Positions 25,777-34,557 of a stretch of 46,174 bases of DNA are shown in pieces; position 1 is the stretch's first letter; every line of letters starts with the position of its first letter. The DNA lies in the NCBI GenBank assembly GCA_036835325.1, contig DAITMF010000028.1:1-46174 (forward strand), written 5' to 3'. The translations under genes and the position numbers were made by a program. The notes beneath the pieces were generated by a model that saw only the letters and a program-made list of their open reading frames with translations, made no database searches and was not told the DNA's origin. This DNA comes from CAMCHP01 sp036835325 (GTDB taxonomy: Bacteria > Bacteroidota > Bacteroidia > Flavobacteriales_D > Sanyastnellaceae).

Positions 25777-26733
25777 TTAGAACTTGGCGCGTGATTTCCG
25801 TGCTCCTGCACGGCTGCGCAGCCAGCTGTATTTGCGCTTGTAGAAGTTGCTTCGTCCTTTAATCGCTCGCCCTACGGTGAGCTGCGTGGTCAAGAAGCTG
25901 TCGTTGTTTGACGGGTCACCGCGTTTGGTTGAGAAGCCCTCAACGTACTGGTGGTCAAATACGGTACCAGAGTTGGGGTCGTTTATGCGTGCAATGATAC
26001 CGGCGTTTGACTGACTTGCAATCTCTCGCGCCAAATTGCTTGGGAGGTCTGCCGGGTTGCCGTAAGTGCCACTGATATCGTCGAGGTAATCGGTGAAGGT
26101 GGTGCGCCAAGAGAGCTCCCAACCAACACGCCATTTCTTATCAAAGGTGAAAAACAGGCCGATACCTGCGGGAATAGCCATCCCGAACATGCTGTACTCT
26201 TCTGCTTGACCTTCGGTGCGGAGCGGACGAAGATTGTGCCAGACTGGGCTGAACATATCGCTGCTTGCGTCAAGAACACGTCCTTCAGGGTTGTGACGGA
26301 AAACCGACAAACCACCGAACACGTAGAAACGGAAATCAGGGTTGTAGTACCCGCGACCGCTTACGTCATTGTCGTAAAACAGCGTAAGCTCGGCCCGAGC
26401 GCCCAGCTCCAACATACGGTTACGAAAGTTCAAATTTCGTGCCACACGCGCCGGATTTGTCGATACCCAGTCGGCAGTGCCAATTTGAAGGTAGGTCAAA
26501 TTCGCCACGACCGCCAAGCGCTTCGAGAACTTGTAACGGCCGTAACCGCCGAGTGCGACGTTGGTTTTGTTCAGGTGCATGTCCCAAACAAAATCACGAC
26601 GGGTGAGCGCCTGACCACCGATATCTCCGAGGTAATTCGCACCACCAAACATGATACCATACTCCAAGTTGTACTGGGCAGTAGCGGTAAAGGTGGAAAT
26701 TACAGCGAAAACGATAATTAGCAGTCGGCTCAT
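25777..26733 (-). CDS. porG: DUF6089 outer-membrane beta-barrel, probable T9SS protein PorG
   Basis: A 318-residue outer-membrane protein. A signal peptide ends near TFTATAQ (about residue 20), followed directly by YNLEYGIMFGGANYLGDIGG, the N-terminal signature of the DUF6089 family, to which PorG of the type IX secretion system belongs. The rest alternates beta strands and turns (GGYGRYKFSKRLAVVANLTY, FRFYVFGGLSVFRHNP, IPAGIGLFFTF) as expected for a small barrel. The C-terminus is basic and proline-poor. The frame opens at 26790, but ATG 26733 starts the signal peptide and sits 28 bases after a good promoter. Two T9SS cargo proteins in the same window support the link; the PorG name rests on recall of the family and is less certain than the barrel call. 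Confidence 0.78.
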   Translation of the reverse strand: MSRLLIIVFAVISTFTATAQYNLEYGIMFGGANYLGDIGGQALTRRDFVWDMHLNKTNVALGGYGRYKFSKRLAVVANLTYLQIGTADWVSTNPARVARNLNFRNRMLELGARAELTLFYDNDVSGRGYYNPDFRFYVFGGLSVFRHNPEGRVLDASSDMFSPVWHNLRPLRTEGQAEEYSMFGMAIPAGIGLFFTFDKKWRVGWELSWRTTFTDYLDDISGTYGNPADLPSNLAREIASQSNAGIIARINDPNSGTVFDHQYVEGFSTKRGDPSNNDSFLTTQLTVGRAIKGRSNFYKRKYSWLRSRAGARKSRAKF

Positions 26734-26761
26734 TTTCAGAAGTTTGGTCTGAATACAGCGA

Positions 26762-26791
26762 CAAAAATACATTTTTCCTTCGATAAACAAA
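26762..26791 (-). promoter_or_regulatory. Well-matched Bacteroidota promoter for the PorG-like gene
   Basis: On the minus strand TTTG (26791-26788), an 18-base spacer, then TATTTTTG (26769-26762), a perfect TAnnTTTG. The start codon at 26733 is 28 bases downstream. This is the best -33/-7 pair in the window. Confidence 0.65.
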
Positions 26792-26863
26792 GTTGAATCT
26801 GCGTTTATTCCGCCGATTTGTGCGGCGGCACCACAACATTAAACGCATTCGCGCAATTCAGGT

Positions 26864-26871
26864 TACTTTCG
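26864..26871 (+). promoter_or_regulatory. -7-like element ahead of the flavoenzyme gene
   Basis: TACTTTCG, one mismatch from TAnnTTTG, 22 bases before ATG 26894. No clear -33 partner. It diverges from the PorG-like promoter within the same 160-base spacer. Confidence 0.4.
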
Positions 26872-26893
26872 CAGCGCACAAGCCGCTTACACC

Positions 26894-27847
26894 ATGGAAA
26901 ACCGCCTCTTAAACTTACTAGGAACGCGCTATCCGATCATTCAAGCCGGCATGGTGTGGTGTTCGGGCTGGCGCTTGGCCGCGGCGGCGAGCAATGCCGG
27001 TGCCTTGGGTGTTATCGGTTCGGGCTCCATGTACCCTGACGTGCTCAATCTCCACCTCAAACGCATTCGCGAGGCCACAACAAAGCCGTTCGCCGTAAAT
27101 CTGCCGCTGCTCTACCCTGACATTGCTGCGCACCTCGATGCCATCGAGCAACACCGTGTACCGGTAGTGATCACCAGTGCGGGAAACCCATCCATCCATA
27201 CAAAAAGACTCAAAGACGCCGGCTGCATCGTGGGCCACGTGGTCAGCAGCACAAAATTCGCGCTCAAGGCACAATCGGCAGGCGTTGACTTCGTCATTGC
27301 CGAAGGCTTCGAAGCCGGAGGACATAACGGACGCGACGAAACCACCACCATGGTACTCATTCCGTCGGTAGCCGATGCCATCGAACTTCCGCTGGTTGCG
27401 GCCGGAGGCATCGGCGATGCCCGCTCGATGCTCGCCGCTATGGTCTTGGGCGCCGATGGCGTTCAAATCGGCTCGCGCTTCGTTCTTGCCGAAGAATCAT
27501 CGGCCCATGAGACCTTCAAAAACGCGGTTCAACGGGCAAATGAGGGCGACACCCTTTTGACGCTCAAAGAATTAACACCCGTTCGGCTGCTGAAAGGCGG
27601 TTTCCTTTCGTCGGTGCTCGAAGCCTACAACCGCGGCGCCTCAGCAGACGAATTGAAGGCACTCCTCGGCAAAGGCCGAGCGAAAAAAGGCATGTTCGAA
27701 GGTGACCTCGAAAATGGCGAGCTTGAGATTGGCCAAATCGCGGGTCGCTTCAACACTGTGCAGGCCGCTGCCGACATCATCGCTGAAATCTTGCACGACT
27801 ACCGCGTACTCGGCGCACCTCAACTTGGCAAACGCTTCAATTTCTAG
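26894..27847 (+). CDS. NAD(P)H-dependent flavin oxidoreductase (nitronate monooxygenase family)
   Basis: A 317-residue FMN-binding TIM-barrel of the nitronate monooxygenase/FabK-like family. Motifs are YPIIQAGMVWCSGWRLAAAASNAGALG at the N-terminus, VDFVIAEGFEAGGHNG in the middle (the histidine-containing loop) and LVAAGGIGDARSMLAAMVLGADGVQIGSRF, the FMN phosphate site. Such enzymes oxidise alkyl nitronates or, in the FabK branch, reduce enoyl-ACP; the sequence does not decide which. It stands alone between divergent porG and a 148-base gap, with its own promoter. Length is normal. Confidence 0.9.
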   Translation: MENRLLNLLGTRYPIIQAGMVWCSGWRLAAAASNAGALGVIGSGSMYPDVLNLHLKRIREATTKPFAVNLPLLYPDIAAHLDAIEQHRVPVVITSAGNPSIHTKRLKDAGCIVGHVVSSTKFALKAQSAGVDFVIAEGFEAGGHNGRDETTTMVLIPSVADAIELPLVAAGGIGDARSMLAAMVLGADGVQIGSRFVLAEESSAHETFKNAVQRANEGDTLLTLKELTPVRLLKGGFLSSVLEAYNRGASADELKALLGKGRAKKGMFEGDLENGELEIGQIAGRFNTVQAAADIIAEILHDYRVLGAPQLGKRFNF

Positions 27848-27921
27848 GCGATGTGTGCAACCTGAACCATGGTTTTGGGGTATTGATAGTGTGACTTTCT
27901 TTTCGCCTCCGGCGGATGATG

Positions 27922-27951
27922 GCCTTTGTCTGTAAAATCTAAAGGCATTTT
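27922..27951 (+). terminator. Possible hairpin terminator before the type B cargo gene
   Basis: GCCTTT (27922-27927), 13-base loop, AAAGGC (27941-27946), then ATTTT. It is in the gap after the flavoenzyme gene and before the next promoter element. The stem is short and the loop long, so confidence is limited. Confidence 0.4.
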
Positions 27952-27974
27952 CCGCGTTATCAGTTGCAAAGACC

Positions 27975-27982
27975 TAATTTTG
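27975..27982 (+). promoter_or_regulatory. -7 element for the type B cargo gene
   Basis: TAATTTTG, a perfect TAnnTTTG, 13 bases before ATG 27996. No -33 TTG at the expected distance. Confidence 0.45.
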
Positions 27983-27995
27983 TCATGAATTCGGC

Positions 27996-30134
27996 ATGAC
28001 CAGAACCGCGAAATACATTCTTCAAGCTTTGCTTACCGTTGCTGCCTTGGCAATCGGGTGGATGAGTCGTGCCCAAGCTCCCGCTTCACCTGCCATCAAC
28101 TGCATGACAGTGGTTGACAATGGGAATATCTTCTTGAGCTGGTCAACCCCTAGTGACCCGTCTGGATGGGGCACAGGCTTCCGAATCGTCCGATTGATCA
28201 ACGGAGGCCCGTTGGAAGAAGAAGTCACCGTACTGAACAACTTCGGCCTCACCAACTACACCGTCACAGCCTACGATGGAACTCTCGACTCGGAGTGTTT
28301 CTACATTCAAACGATTTACAACAATGGCACTCCCCAAGCCGCACCGCCGGGCCCCTCTTTTTGCAGTGTTCACTTGGGCTTGAATGCCAGCGTTGTGCCC
28401 GGAATCGTTCAGCTTCTATGGAATCACCCATGGGACGGGCCGCCAACACCCGGAGGCACCATCGATATCTACCTCGAATTTCCGGCTGGTGTAGTGAATT
28501 TCATTCATTCCATTCCTACTGACACAGGTCTGAACGCATACAGCTATGAGGTATCGGTGTGCTCTGCACAACTCGATTTCTTTGTAGTATACAACGGTAT
28601 CAGTCCGTGCGCCTCTGTTTCGAACAGCGCCGGCGGAGTGTTTCAAGACCAAATTGACCCCAGCGCACCCCTCTTTACCTCCGTTTCGGTCGACAGTTTG
28701 AGCAACCAAGCCCTCCTAACTTGGGAACCACCGCCCCAAGCCGACGTTGATGGCTACATCATCTACGAATGCCAACCGGGCTTCAACCCCGTTCCGCTTG
28801 ATACCATTTTTGGAGCCAACATTCTTTCTTGGACGAACCCCGACTCGCAGGCCAATCTCGGCGTTGAGTTTTACAACATCGCTGCCTTCGACAGCTGTCT
28901 GCTCGCCTCTGGTGCTCCTGATCCGGGTGCCGCAAACCTTAGTTGCGCGTCAACCATCTACCTAACCCACCTCTGGCAGCCCTGCTCTGACGATGTACAA
29001 CTAATTTGGACACCCTACACCGATTGGGCTGATGGCGTTGCGCTTTACGAAATCTACGCCGCTGAAGAACCTATTCCCGGTTCAGGCATTTTCAACCCGT
29101 CGTTCACACTCGCTGTAGTTGACGAAAACACCACGTCGTACACTCACGAAAACGTAAACCTCGGCAGCTCGTACCGCTACCGTGTAAAGGCAGTCGCCAA
29201 CAACACCGCTTGGGAAGCATCGTCAAACCGTCGAACAGCAACGGTTTTTTACCCGGCCGCACCTGCATTCACCTACATTCGAGAAGTCAACCCGATTGAC
29301 CGAAACCTCGTCGAAATCGTTGTCGAAATTGGTCCGGGAAGTGCCACCGAACACATCTATTCACTCGAACGCAAACGCGCAGGAAGCGAAGCCTTTGATT
29401 TCCGCGTTGCACTCACCGCCAATGGCGCTGGAGAACTTACCTTCCTCGATGAAGTCGCCGGCACCGACGAAAACATCTACACGTACCGCGTGAACGTTAG
29501 CAATTCGTGCGGTGACGAAATCGACCAATCCAACATTGGCACGTCCATATTGCTCAGCGGCTTTGTAAACCGCGCTGACCTCTCCAATATCATCGATTGG
29601 TCTGACTACCTTGATTGGGACAATGGTGTTGAGCGCTACGAAATATACCGCTGGGTTGGAAACCAAGAATTCCCCAATTTGCTCGTCACCCTCGCCGGTG
29701 GCATAACCAGTTACGTTGACCAAGTAGGCGATTTGCTCAACACACCCGGTGAATTCTGCTACCGCATCACCGCCGTAGAAAACGGCAACGGGTACACCTT
29801 GCCGGGGCTGCCTGAAAGCAACCGCCTGTGCCTGACCCAAGAACCGGTAATTTGGGTACCCAATGCCTTCACACCCAATGGCGACGGTGAAAATGACGTT
29901 TTCGCGCCGATCATCAGTTTCGCCAACGCCGATAATTACCGCCTGCAAATCTACAGCCGTTGGGGCAACATGATCTTTGAGACCAATGACCTCGAAGTAG
30001 GTTGGGACGGCAAGTACCGCGGCGAATTGGCGCCGGAAAGCATGTACGCTTGGTATTTATCCGTTTCTGATGGCGCAGGGCGCATCTACGAAAAACGGGG
30101 CACAGTAATGATCATTGTAGGCGCCGGAGAATGA
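27996..30134 (+). CDS. Secreted fibronectin-like protein with T9SS type B (gliding-associated) C-terminal domain
   Basis: A 712-residue exported protein. A signal peptide with hydrophobic core LLTVAALAIGWMSRAQA ends near residue 29. The body is a series of fibronectin-III-like beta modules, recognisable by recurring patterns such as NIFLSWSTP, ALLTWEPPPQADVDGYIIY, VQLIWTPYTDWADGVALYEIY and IIDWSDYLDWDNGVERYEIY. The last 93 residues (620-712) are the classic type B or CHU-type C-terminal domain: WVPNAFTPNGDGENDVFAP, YSRWGNMIFE, GWDGKYRGE, and a final strand. Proteins with this ending are exported by the T9SS and often act as adhesins or cell-surface filaments. No catalytic residues were recognised. 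The gene is monocistronic in appearance. Confidence 0.92.
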   Translation: MTRTAKYILQALLTVAALAIGWMSRAQAPASPAINCMTVVDNGNIFLSWSTPSDPSGWGTGFRIVRLINGGPLEEEVTVLNNFGLTNYTVTAYDGTLDSECFYIQTIYNNGTPQAAPPGPSFCSVHLGLNASVVPGIVQLLWNHPWDGPPTPGGTIDIYLEFPAGVVNFIHSIPTDTGLNAYSYEVSVCSAQLDFFVVYNGISPCASVSNSAGGVFQDQIDPSAPLFTSVSVDSLSNQALLTWEPPPQADVDGYIIYECQPGFNPVPLDTIFGANILSWTNPDSQANLGVEFYNIAAFDSCLLASGAPDPGAANLSCASTIYLTHLWQPCSDDVQLIWTPYTDWADGVALYEIYAAEEPIPGSGIFNPSFTLAVVDENTTSYTHENVNLGSSYRYRVKAVANNTAWEASSNRRTATVFYPAAPAFTYIREVNPIDRNLVEIVVEIGPGSATEHIYSLERKRAGSEAFDFRVALTANGAGELTFLDEVAGTDENIYTYRVNVSNSCGDEIDQSNIGTSILLSGFVNRADLSNIIDWSDYLDWDNGVERYEIYRWVGNQEFPNLLVTLAGGITSYVDQVGDLLNTPGEFCYRITAVENGNGYTLPGLPESNRLCLTQEPVIWVPNAFTPNGDGENDVFAPIISFANADNYRLQIYSRWGNMIFETNDLEVGWDGKYRGELAPESMYAWYLSVSDGAGRIYEKRGTVMIIVGAGE

Positions 30135-30156
30135 AATTCAACACACGAATTTTCAT
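30131..30156. promoter_or_regulatory. Imperfect palindrome overlapping the guaB promoter region
   Basis: ATGAAATTC (30131-30139), seven-base spacer, GAATTTTCAT (30147-30156): nine paired positions with a single-base bulge. It starts at the stop codon of the upstream gene and ends at the first base of the guaB -7 element, so it could be a weak terminator or an operator. Function is inferred from position only. Confidence 0.35.
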
Positions 30157-30163
30157 ACCTTTG
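30156..30163 (+). promoter_or_regulatory. -7 element for guaB
   Basis: TACCTTTG, a perfect TAnnTTTG, 36 bases before the guaB start at 30200. No obvious -33 TTG. Confidence 0.5.
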
Positions 30164-30199
30164 CACCACTTTTTTCGCTACCCCTAAGTCTCACTCAGC

Positions 30200-31675
30200 A
30201 TGGCATTCAATGTAAACGATAAGGTCGTAGGTGAAGGACTCACTTACGACGACGTGCTCCTCATACCCGCTTTTTCGCAGGTACTACCCCGAGAAGTGTC
30301 GATTGAATCGAAGCTCACGCGAAATATCGCCCTCCGTACACCTGTGATTTCAGCCGCTATGGACACCGTGACGGGGTACGAAATGGCCATTGCCATGGCA
30401 CGCGCAGGGGGCATTGGTGTGATTCACAAAAACATGAGCATCAAAGAACAAGCCAACGAAGTGCGCAAAGTAAAGCGCTCTGAAAGCGGCATGATTCAAG
30501 ACCCCGTGACACTCAGCGAAAATGCCTTGGTCGGTGATGCACTTCAGCTCATGGCAGAGCATAAAATTGGCGGCATTCCCGTAGTTAACGAAACGGGTAT
30601 ACTGGTAGGCATTGTCACCAACCGAGACCTCCGATTCGAAAAAGTCAATCAACGTCCAATTCGCGAGGTCATGACCTCCGCAAACATCGTAAAGGCTGTT
30701 GAAGGCACCGACCTCAAACAAGCCGAAAGCATTCTCCAAAGCCATAAAATTGAAAAGCTTCCTGTCGTTGACGCCGACAACCGTTTGGTCGGATTGATCA
30801 CCTACCGCGACATCCTCAAGCTGCAAGAATTCCCCAATGCTTGCAAAGACCGCTACGGTCGTTTGCGCGTTGCAGCTGCCATTGGCGTTACAGCCGACAC
30901 CATTGACCGTGCCGATGCGCTCGTCAACGCCGGTGTTGACGCCTTGGTTGTTGATACCGCACATGGCCACAGCCGCGGAGTTCTTGACACGCTCCGAAAA
31001 ATCAAAGACCGCTTTCCGAAGGTTGAAATCATTTGCGGAAACATCGCCACAGGCGCTGCGGCCAAAGCCCTCGTTGACCATGGCGCTGACGCTGTGAAAG
31101 TAGGCATCGGACCGGGCTCCATCTGCACTACCCGCATCATCGCCGGTGTAGGCGTGCCACAGCTCTACGCCGTAATGGAAGTCGCCAAAGCCCTCGAAGG
31201 AACGGGTGTCCCGTTGATTGCTGACGGTGGAATACGCTTCACCGGTGACATCGTTAAAGCCATCGCCGCCGGCGCCCACACCGTTATGGTGGGTTCAATG
31301 CTCGCCGGTGTTGAAGAGTCGCCCGGTGAGACCATCATTTATGAAGGACGACGTTTCAAGAGCTACCGCGGCATGGGCTCGATTGAAGCCATGCAAAAAG
31401 GATCAAGCGACCGTTACTTCCAAGACGCTGAAGACGACATCAAAAAACTGGTGCCCGAGGGCATCAGCGGCCGCGTTCCCTATAAAGGAACCGCCCGCGA
31501 AGTAATGTACCAAATTGTTGGTGGCTTGCGCGCCGGAATGGGCTACTGCGGCGCCCCTGACATCGCAGCCCTACAAAAGGCACAATTCGTGCGAATCACC
31601 AGTGCAGGTATGCGCGAAAGCCATCCGCACGATGTGTTCATTACACGTGAAGCACCAAACTACAGCCTCCGTTAA
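30200..31675 (+). CDS. guaB: IMP dehydrogenase
   Basis: A 491-residue enzyme oxidising IMP to XMP with NAD+, the committed step of GMP synthesis. The N-terminal GLTYDDVLLIPAFSQVLPREV and TPVISAAMDTVTGYEMAIAMARAGGIGVIHKNMS are diagnostic. Tandem CBS domains occupy about residues 95-205 (DPVTLSENA, IPVVNETGILVGIVTNRD, LPVVDADNRLVGLITYRD). The active-site loop GPGSICTTR has the catalytic Cys309, and the flap YRGMGSIEAM follows. Length and start are standard. It has its own promoter element and is separated by 57 bases from the parvulin gene downstream. Confidence 0.98.
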   Translation: MAFNVNDKVVGEGLTYDDVLLIPAFSQVLPREVSIESKLTRNIALRTPVISAAMDTVTGYEMAIAMARAGGIGVIHKNMSIKEQANEVRKVKRSESGMIQDPVTLSENALVGDALQLMAEHKIGGIPVVNETGILVGIVTNRDLRFEKVNQRPIREVMTSANIVKAVEGTDLKQAESILQSHKIEKLPVVDADNRLVGLITYRDILKLQEFPNACKDRYGRLRVAAAIGVTADTIDRADALVNAGVDALVVDTAHGHSRGVLDTLRKIKDRFPKVEIICGNIATGAAAKALVDHGADAVKVGIGPGSICTTRIIAGVGVPQLYAVMEVAKALEGTGVPLIADGGIRFTGDIVKAIAAGAHTVMVGSMLAGVEESPGETIIYEGRRFKSYRGMGSIEAMQKGSSDRYFQDAEDDIKKLVPEGISGRVPYKGTAREVMYQIVGGLRAGMGYCGAPDIAALQKAQFVRITSAGMRESHPHDVFITREAPNYSLR

Positions 31676-31694
31676 GGTCTTGGCATCAAACTTG

Positions 31695-31702
31695 TACTTT
31701 TG
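31695..31702 (+). promoter_or_regulatory. -7 element for the parvulin-moxR gene group
   Basis: TACTTTTG, a perfect TAnnTTTG, 30 bases before ATG 31733. It is the only clear promoter before the run of three folding-factor genes and moxR. Confidence 0.5.
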
Positions 31703-31732
31703 CGCATAGCGTCAACCAAAGCTTACCGAATT

Positions 31733-33709
31733 ATGATGAAGAACCTGTTGATTTTTGCATGTGTGACCCTAGCGGTCGCCTCTGGAAGCATCACCGCATC
31801 CGCCCAAAACAAAAATGCCGTCGTACTTACTGTTGAAGACGAGCAGGTGACATTGGCCGACTTCGAAGCTGTTTTCCGCAAAAACAACCGCGATACCGTT
31901 GTTACGGCTGAAGCCCTTGATGAATACATGGAGTTGTTTGTCAACTTCAAACTCAAGGTGCGCGAAGCACGCGAGCAAGGGCTCGATACGGCATCAACCT
32001 TCAAGCGAGAGCTCGACGGTTACCGCAAACAACTTGCTCGTCCGTACCTCATCGACAATGAACTGCTCGATGCACTGGTACAAGAAGCTTACGACCGCCG
32101 TTTGGAAGAAGTGCGCGCGAGCCACATCCTCATCAACCTCGAACCCACGGCCTCACCTGAAGACACCCTCAAAGCGTGGAACCGCATCATCAAACTCCGC
32201 GACCGCATTCTGGCAGGTGAAGACTTTGCAGCCGTATGCACAGGAAAAGGCGGTAGCGAAGACCCCTCGGCACGCGAAAACAAAGGCGACTTGGGCTACT
32301 TCACGTCATTCCAAATGGTGTACCCTTTTGAAACAGCAGCCTTTACTACCCCCATTGGCAAAATCAGTATGCCCGTGCGCTCACGCTTCGGATACCACAT
32401 TGTTAAAACCGTTGACCGCAGGCCGGCACGCGGCGAAGTACGCGTTGCGCACATTATGCTCCGCCATCCCGAAGGGAATAAAGAAAATCCTGAACTCGAG
32501 AAAGAAAGCGAAGCCAAAGCCCGCGAAATTTACGAGCTCCTCCAAGACGGCGCTGACTTCGCCGACATGGCTATGAAGCATTCGCAAGACAACAGCACCG
32601 CTCGCAACGGCGGTGAACTGCCTTGGTTCGGGACCGGCAAAATGGTCGACACCTTCGAAGAGGCCAGTTTTAACCTGAAAAACGACGGCGATATCAGCGA
32701 ACCCGTGCGCACCGATTACGGATGGCACATCATCAAACGTCTTGAATCAAAGCCGGTACCCAGCTTTGAAGAAATGGAAGCCGACATTCGCCGAAAAGTA
32801 AGCCGTGACACGCGCGCCGACATGACCCGCAACAGCTTCCTTCGCAAACTTGAAAAAAGCTACGGCGTAGCTCCCAACCGCAAAAACCTCAAGCCGCTTC
32901 TCGATTTGGCTGCCAAAGACGACAGCACCTTTGTTGACAACTACGGCATCCGCCTCAAATCTGAAAAAGGACTTGACAAGGAGCTCTTCAGCATCGAAGG
33001 GAAACCGGTGCTCGTCAATGATTTTTACGCATTCCTCCAAGAAGGAAGCATCAAACGCCGCGGGTTCAAAGCCGTTGATGTCATCAACAGCAAATTCGAC
33101 GAGTTTGTTGACGCACAACTTATGGCATACGAAGACAGTAAACTCGAAAGCAAGCACAACGAGTTCAGACTGTTGATGAGCGAATACCACGATGGCATTC
33201 TCCTTTTCGAATTGACTGACCGAAAAGTGTGGTCAAAGGCCGTTCGCGACAGCAGCGGAATCGAAGAATTCTACCAAGCCAACAAAAGCCTCTTCATGTG
33301 GAAGCAACGAGCTGCCGCGAATGTGTACACCTGTGCCAACAAGAAAATCGCCGGCGAAGTTGAGAAAATGATCCGCAAAGGAAAAACCCCGGTTGAAATC
33401 AAAGACAAGATCAACGCCGATTCGAAGCTCAACGTCACCATCGAAGAAAACACATGGGAGCGGGGCGAAAACAACCTCCTTGACAAAAGCACCTGGTCAA
33501 ACGCCGCAGTCACCACCCACGAGGCCAATGGCCAGTTCATCATTATCGAAATCATCGAAGTGATTGACGCAATGCCCAAAGGCCTCGACGAGGCACGGGG
33601 AATGATTACAGCAGAGTACCAAAACCACCTTGAACGGCAGTGGATCAACAGCCTGCGTGAGAAGTACCGCTACAACGTGAATTACGACGTGCTCTACGGG
33701 TTGAAATGA
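31733..33709 (+). CDS. Periplasmic peptidyl-prolyl isomerase with two parvulin domains (SurA/PpiD-like)
   Basis: A 658-residue exported foldase. A signal peptide covers about residues 1-25 (ending ITASAQ). A SurA-like helical chaperone region follows (30-125, including FEAVFRKNN and FVNFKLKVREAREQG). Two parvulin domains are visible: residues about 127-228 (ASHILINLEP, GGSEDPSARENKGDLGYF, SRFGYHIVK) and about 235-345 (VAHIMLRHPEG, SQDNSTARNGGELPWFG, DYGWHIIK). The C-terminal 300 residues resemble another chaperone-type domain without a parvulin motif. It should assist folding of outer-membrane proteins in the periplasm. ATG 31733 or 31736 starts the signal peptide; the frame opening at TTG 31700 overlaps the promoter element. 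Its stop overlaps the next start (ATGA). Confidence 0.9.
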   Translation: MMKNLLIFACVTLAVASGSITASAQNKNAVVLTVEDEQVTLADFEAVFRKNNRDTVVTAEALDEYMELFVNFKLKVREAREQGLDTASTFKRELDGYRKQLARPYLIDNELLDALVQEAYDRRLEEVRASHILINLEPTASPEDTLKAWNRIIKLRDRILAGEDFAAVCTGKGGSEDPSARENKGDLGYFTSFQMVYPFETAAFTTPIGKISMPVRSRFGYHIVKTVDRRPARGEVRVAHIMLRHPEGNKENPELEKESEAKAREIYELLQDGADFADMAMKHSQDNSTARNGGELPWFGTGKMVDTFEEASFNLKNDGDISEPVRTDYGWHIIKRLESKPVPSFEEMEADIRRKVSRDTRADMTRNSFLRKLEKSYGVAPNRKNLKPLLDLAAKDDSTFVDNYGIRLKSEKGLDKELFSIEGKPVLVNDFYAFLQEGSIKRRGFKAVDVINSKFDEFVDAQLMAYEDSKLESKHNEFRLLMSEYHDGILLFELTDRKVWSKAVRDSSGIEEFYQANKSLFMWKQRAAANVYTCANKKIAGEVEKMIRKGKTPVEIKDKINADSKLNVTIEENTWERGENNLLDKSTWSNAAVTTHEANGQFIIIEIIEVIDAMPKGLDEARGMITAEYQNHLERQWINSLREKYRYNVNYDVLYGLK

Positions 33710-34554
33710 GGTTTGTCACAATTGCGATTTCGATTCTCCTCTTTGCATGCGCCCCAAAGGCACCTGAGAACGCTGCACCGAACGATGTAGCCGCCCGTGC
33801 ATTCGATAAATTCTTGTCGTGGGACGAGGTGAGGGCCATCGTGCCCGATGCTGCAAGTCCTGAAGACAGCGCGCTCCTAGCCGAACGCTACATCAATGAC
33901 TGGATGAAAGAACAGGTGTTGCTTAATACAGCCGAACGTCGCTTGCCCGAAAACCAAAAACAGTTCGAAGAAGAGCTCGAAGCCCACCGAAAGGCACTCC
34001 TCACCTACGCCTACGAAAACCTTTTCGTGCAGCAGCGCCTCGATACGTTAATCAGCGAAGAAGAAATCACGCGCTTTTATCAAGATAACCAGAACATCTT
34101 TGCGTTGAACGATTACATCGTGAAGGTGAAATTCGTTGTGCTGCCCGAGTCAACCCCAAAAATCAAGCAGTTCAAAAAACTCTTCGACAGCGACGACCAA
34201 GAAGACCTCATCAAACTCGAGCAGTTCTGCGTTGACAATGGCGCCGTGTACTACATCGACACCGAATCGTGGATGTACTTCGAAGAGCTGCTCACCAAAA
34301 TCCCAATCGATGTGTACAACATCGAGGCCTTCCTGCGCCAAAATAAACGGGCCGAATTTAGCGAAGAAGGAAAGTTATACTTCGTTAAGTTTATCGAGTT
34401 CAAACTGAAAGACACCGTATCTCCGTTACCTTTGGTGGAAAGCAGTATCAAAAGCATGATCCTTAACAGGAGAAAGAAAGAACTCTTGGCGAAAATGCGC
34501 GATGAAATCTTCCTCGATGCCTACGGACGCAAAGACGTTGAAAAGCTGTACTGA
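33706..34554 (+). CDS. SurA-like lipoprotein with degenerate parvulin region
   Basis: A 282-residue probable lipoprotein: residues 1-14 are hydrophobic and end in a lipobox LLFAC with Cys15. An N-terminal helical segment (VLLNTAERRLPENQKQFEEELEAHRKALLTYAYENLF) is like the chaperone domain of SurA-family proteins, and EEEITRFYQDNQNIF is the linker normally placed before a parvulin domain. The following 110 residues (VKVKFVVLPESTP through EGKLYFVKFIEF) follow the parvulin pattern of strands but lack the usual catalytic His and the GG/D-rich loop, so isomerase activity is doubtful. It is translationally coupled to the two parvulin genes on either side (4-base overlap before, three bases after), suggesting a shared outer-membrane biogenesis role. 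Confidence 0.78.
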   Translation: MRFVTIAISILLFACAPKAPENAAPNDVAARAFDKFLSWDEVRAIVPDAASPEDSALLAERYINDWMKEQVLLNTAERRLPENQKQFEEELEAHRKALLTYAYENLFVQQRLDTLISEEEITRFYQDNQNIFALNDYIVKVKFVVLPESTPKIKQFKKLFDSDDQEDLIKLEQFCVDNGAVYYIDTESWMYFEELLTKIPIDVYNIEAFLRQNKRAEFSEEGKLYFVKFIEFKLKDTVSPLPLVESSIKSMILNRRKKELLAKMRDEIFLDAYGRKDVEKLY

Positions 34555-34557
34555 CAC

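Noticed and set aside
29361..29948. A 195-codon antisense frame within the type B cargo gene
   Set aside because: No start signal or family resemblance; the plus-strand frame has a signal peptide, repeats and a sorting domain.
30350..31279. A 309-codon open frame antisense to guaB
   Set aside because: It lies wholly within guaB, has no recognisable domain, and its composition (rich in Asp, Asn, Phe, His) is what the reverse frame of this coding strand yields. Treated as a shadow.
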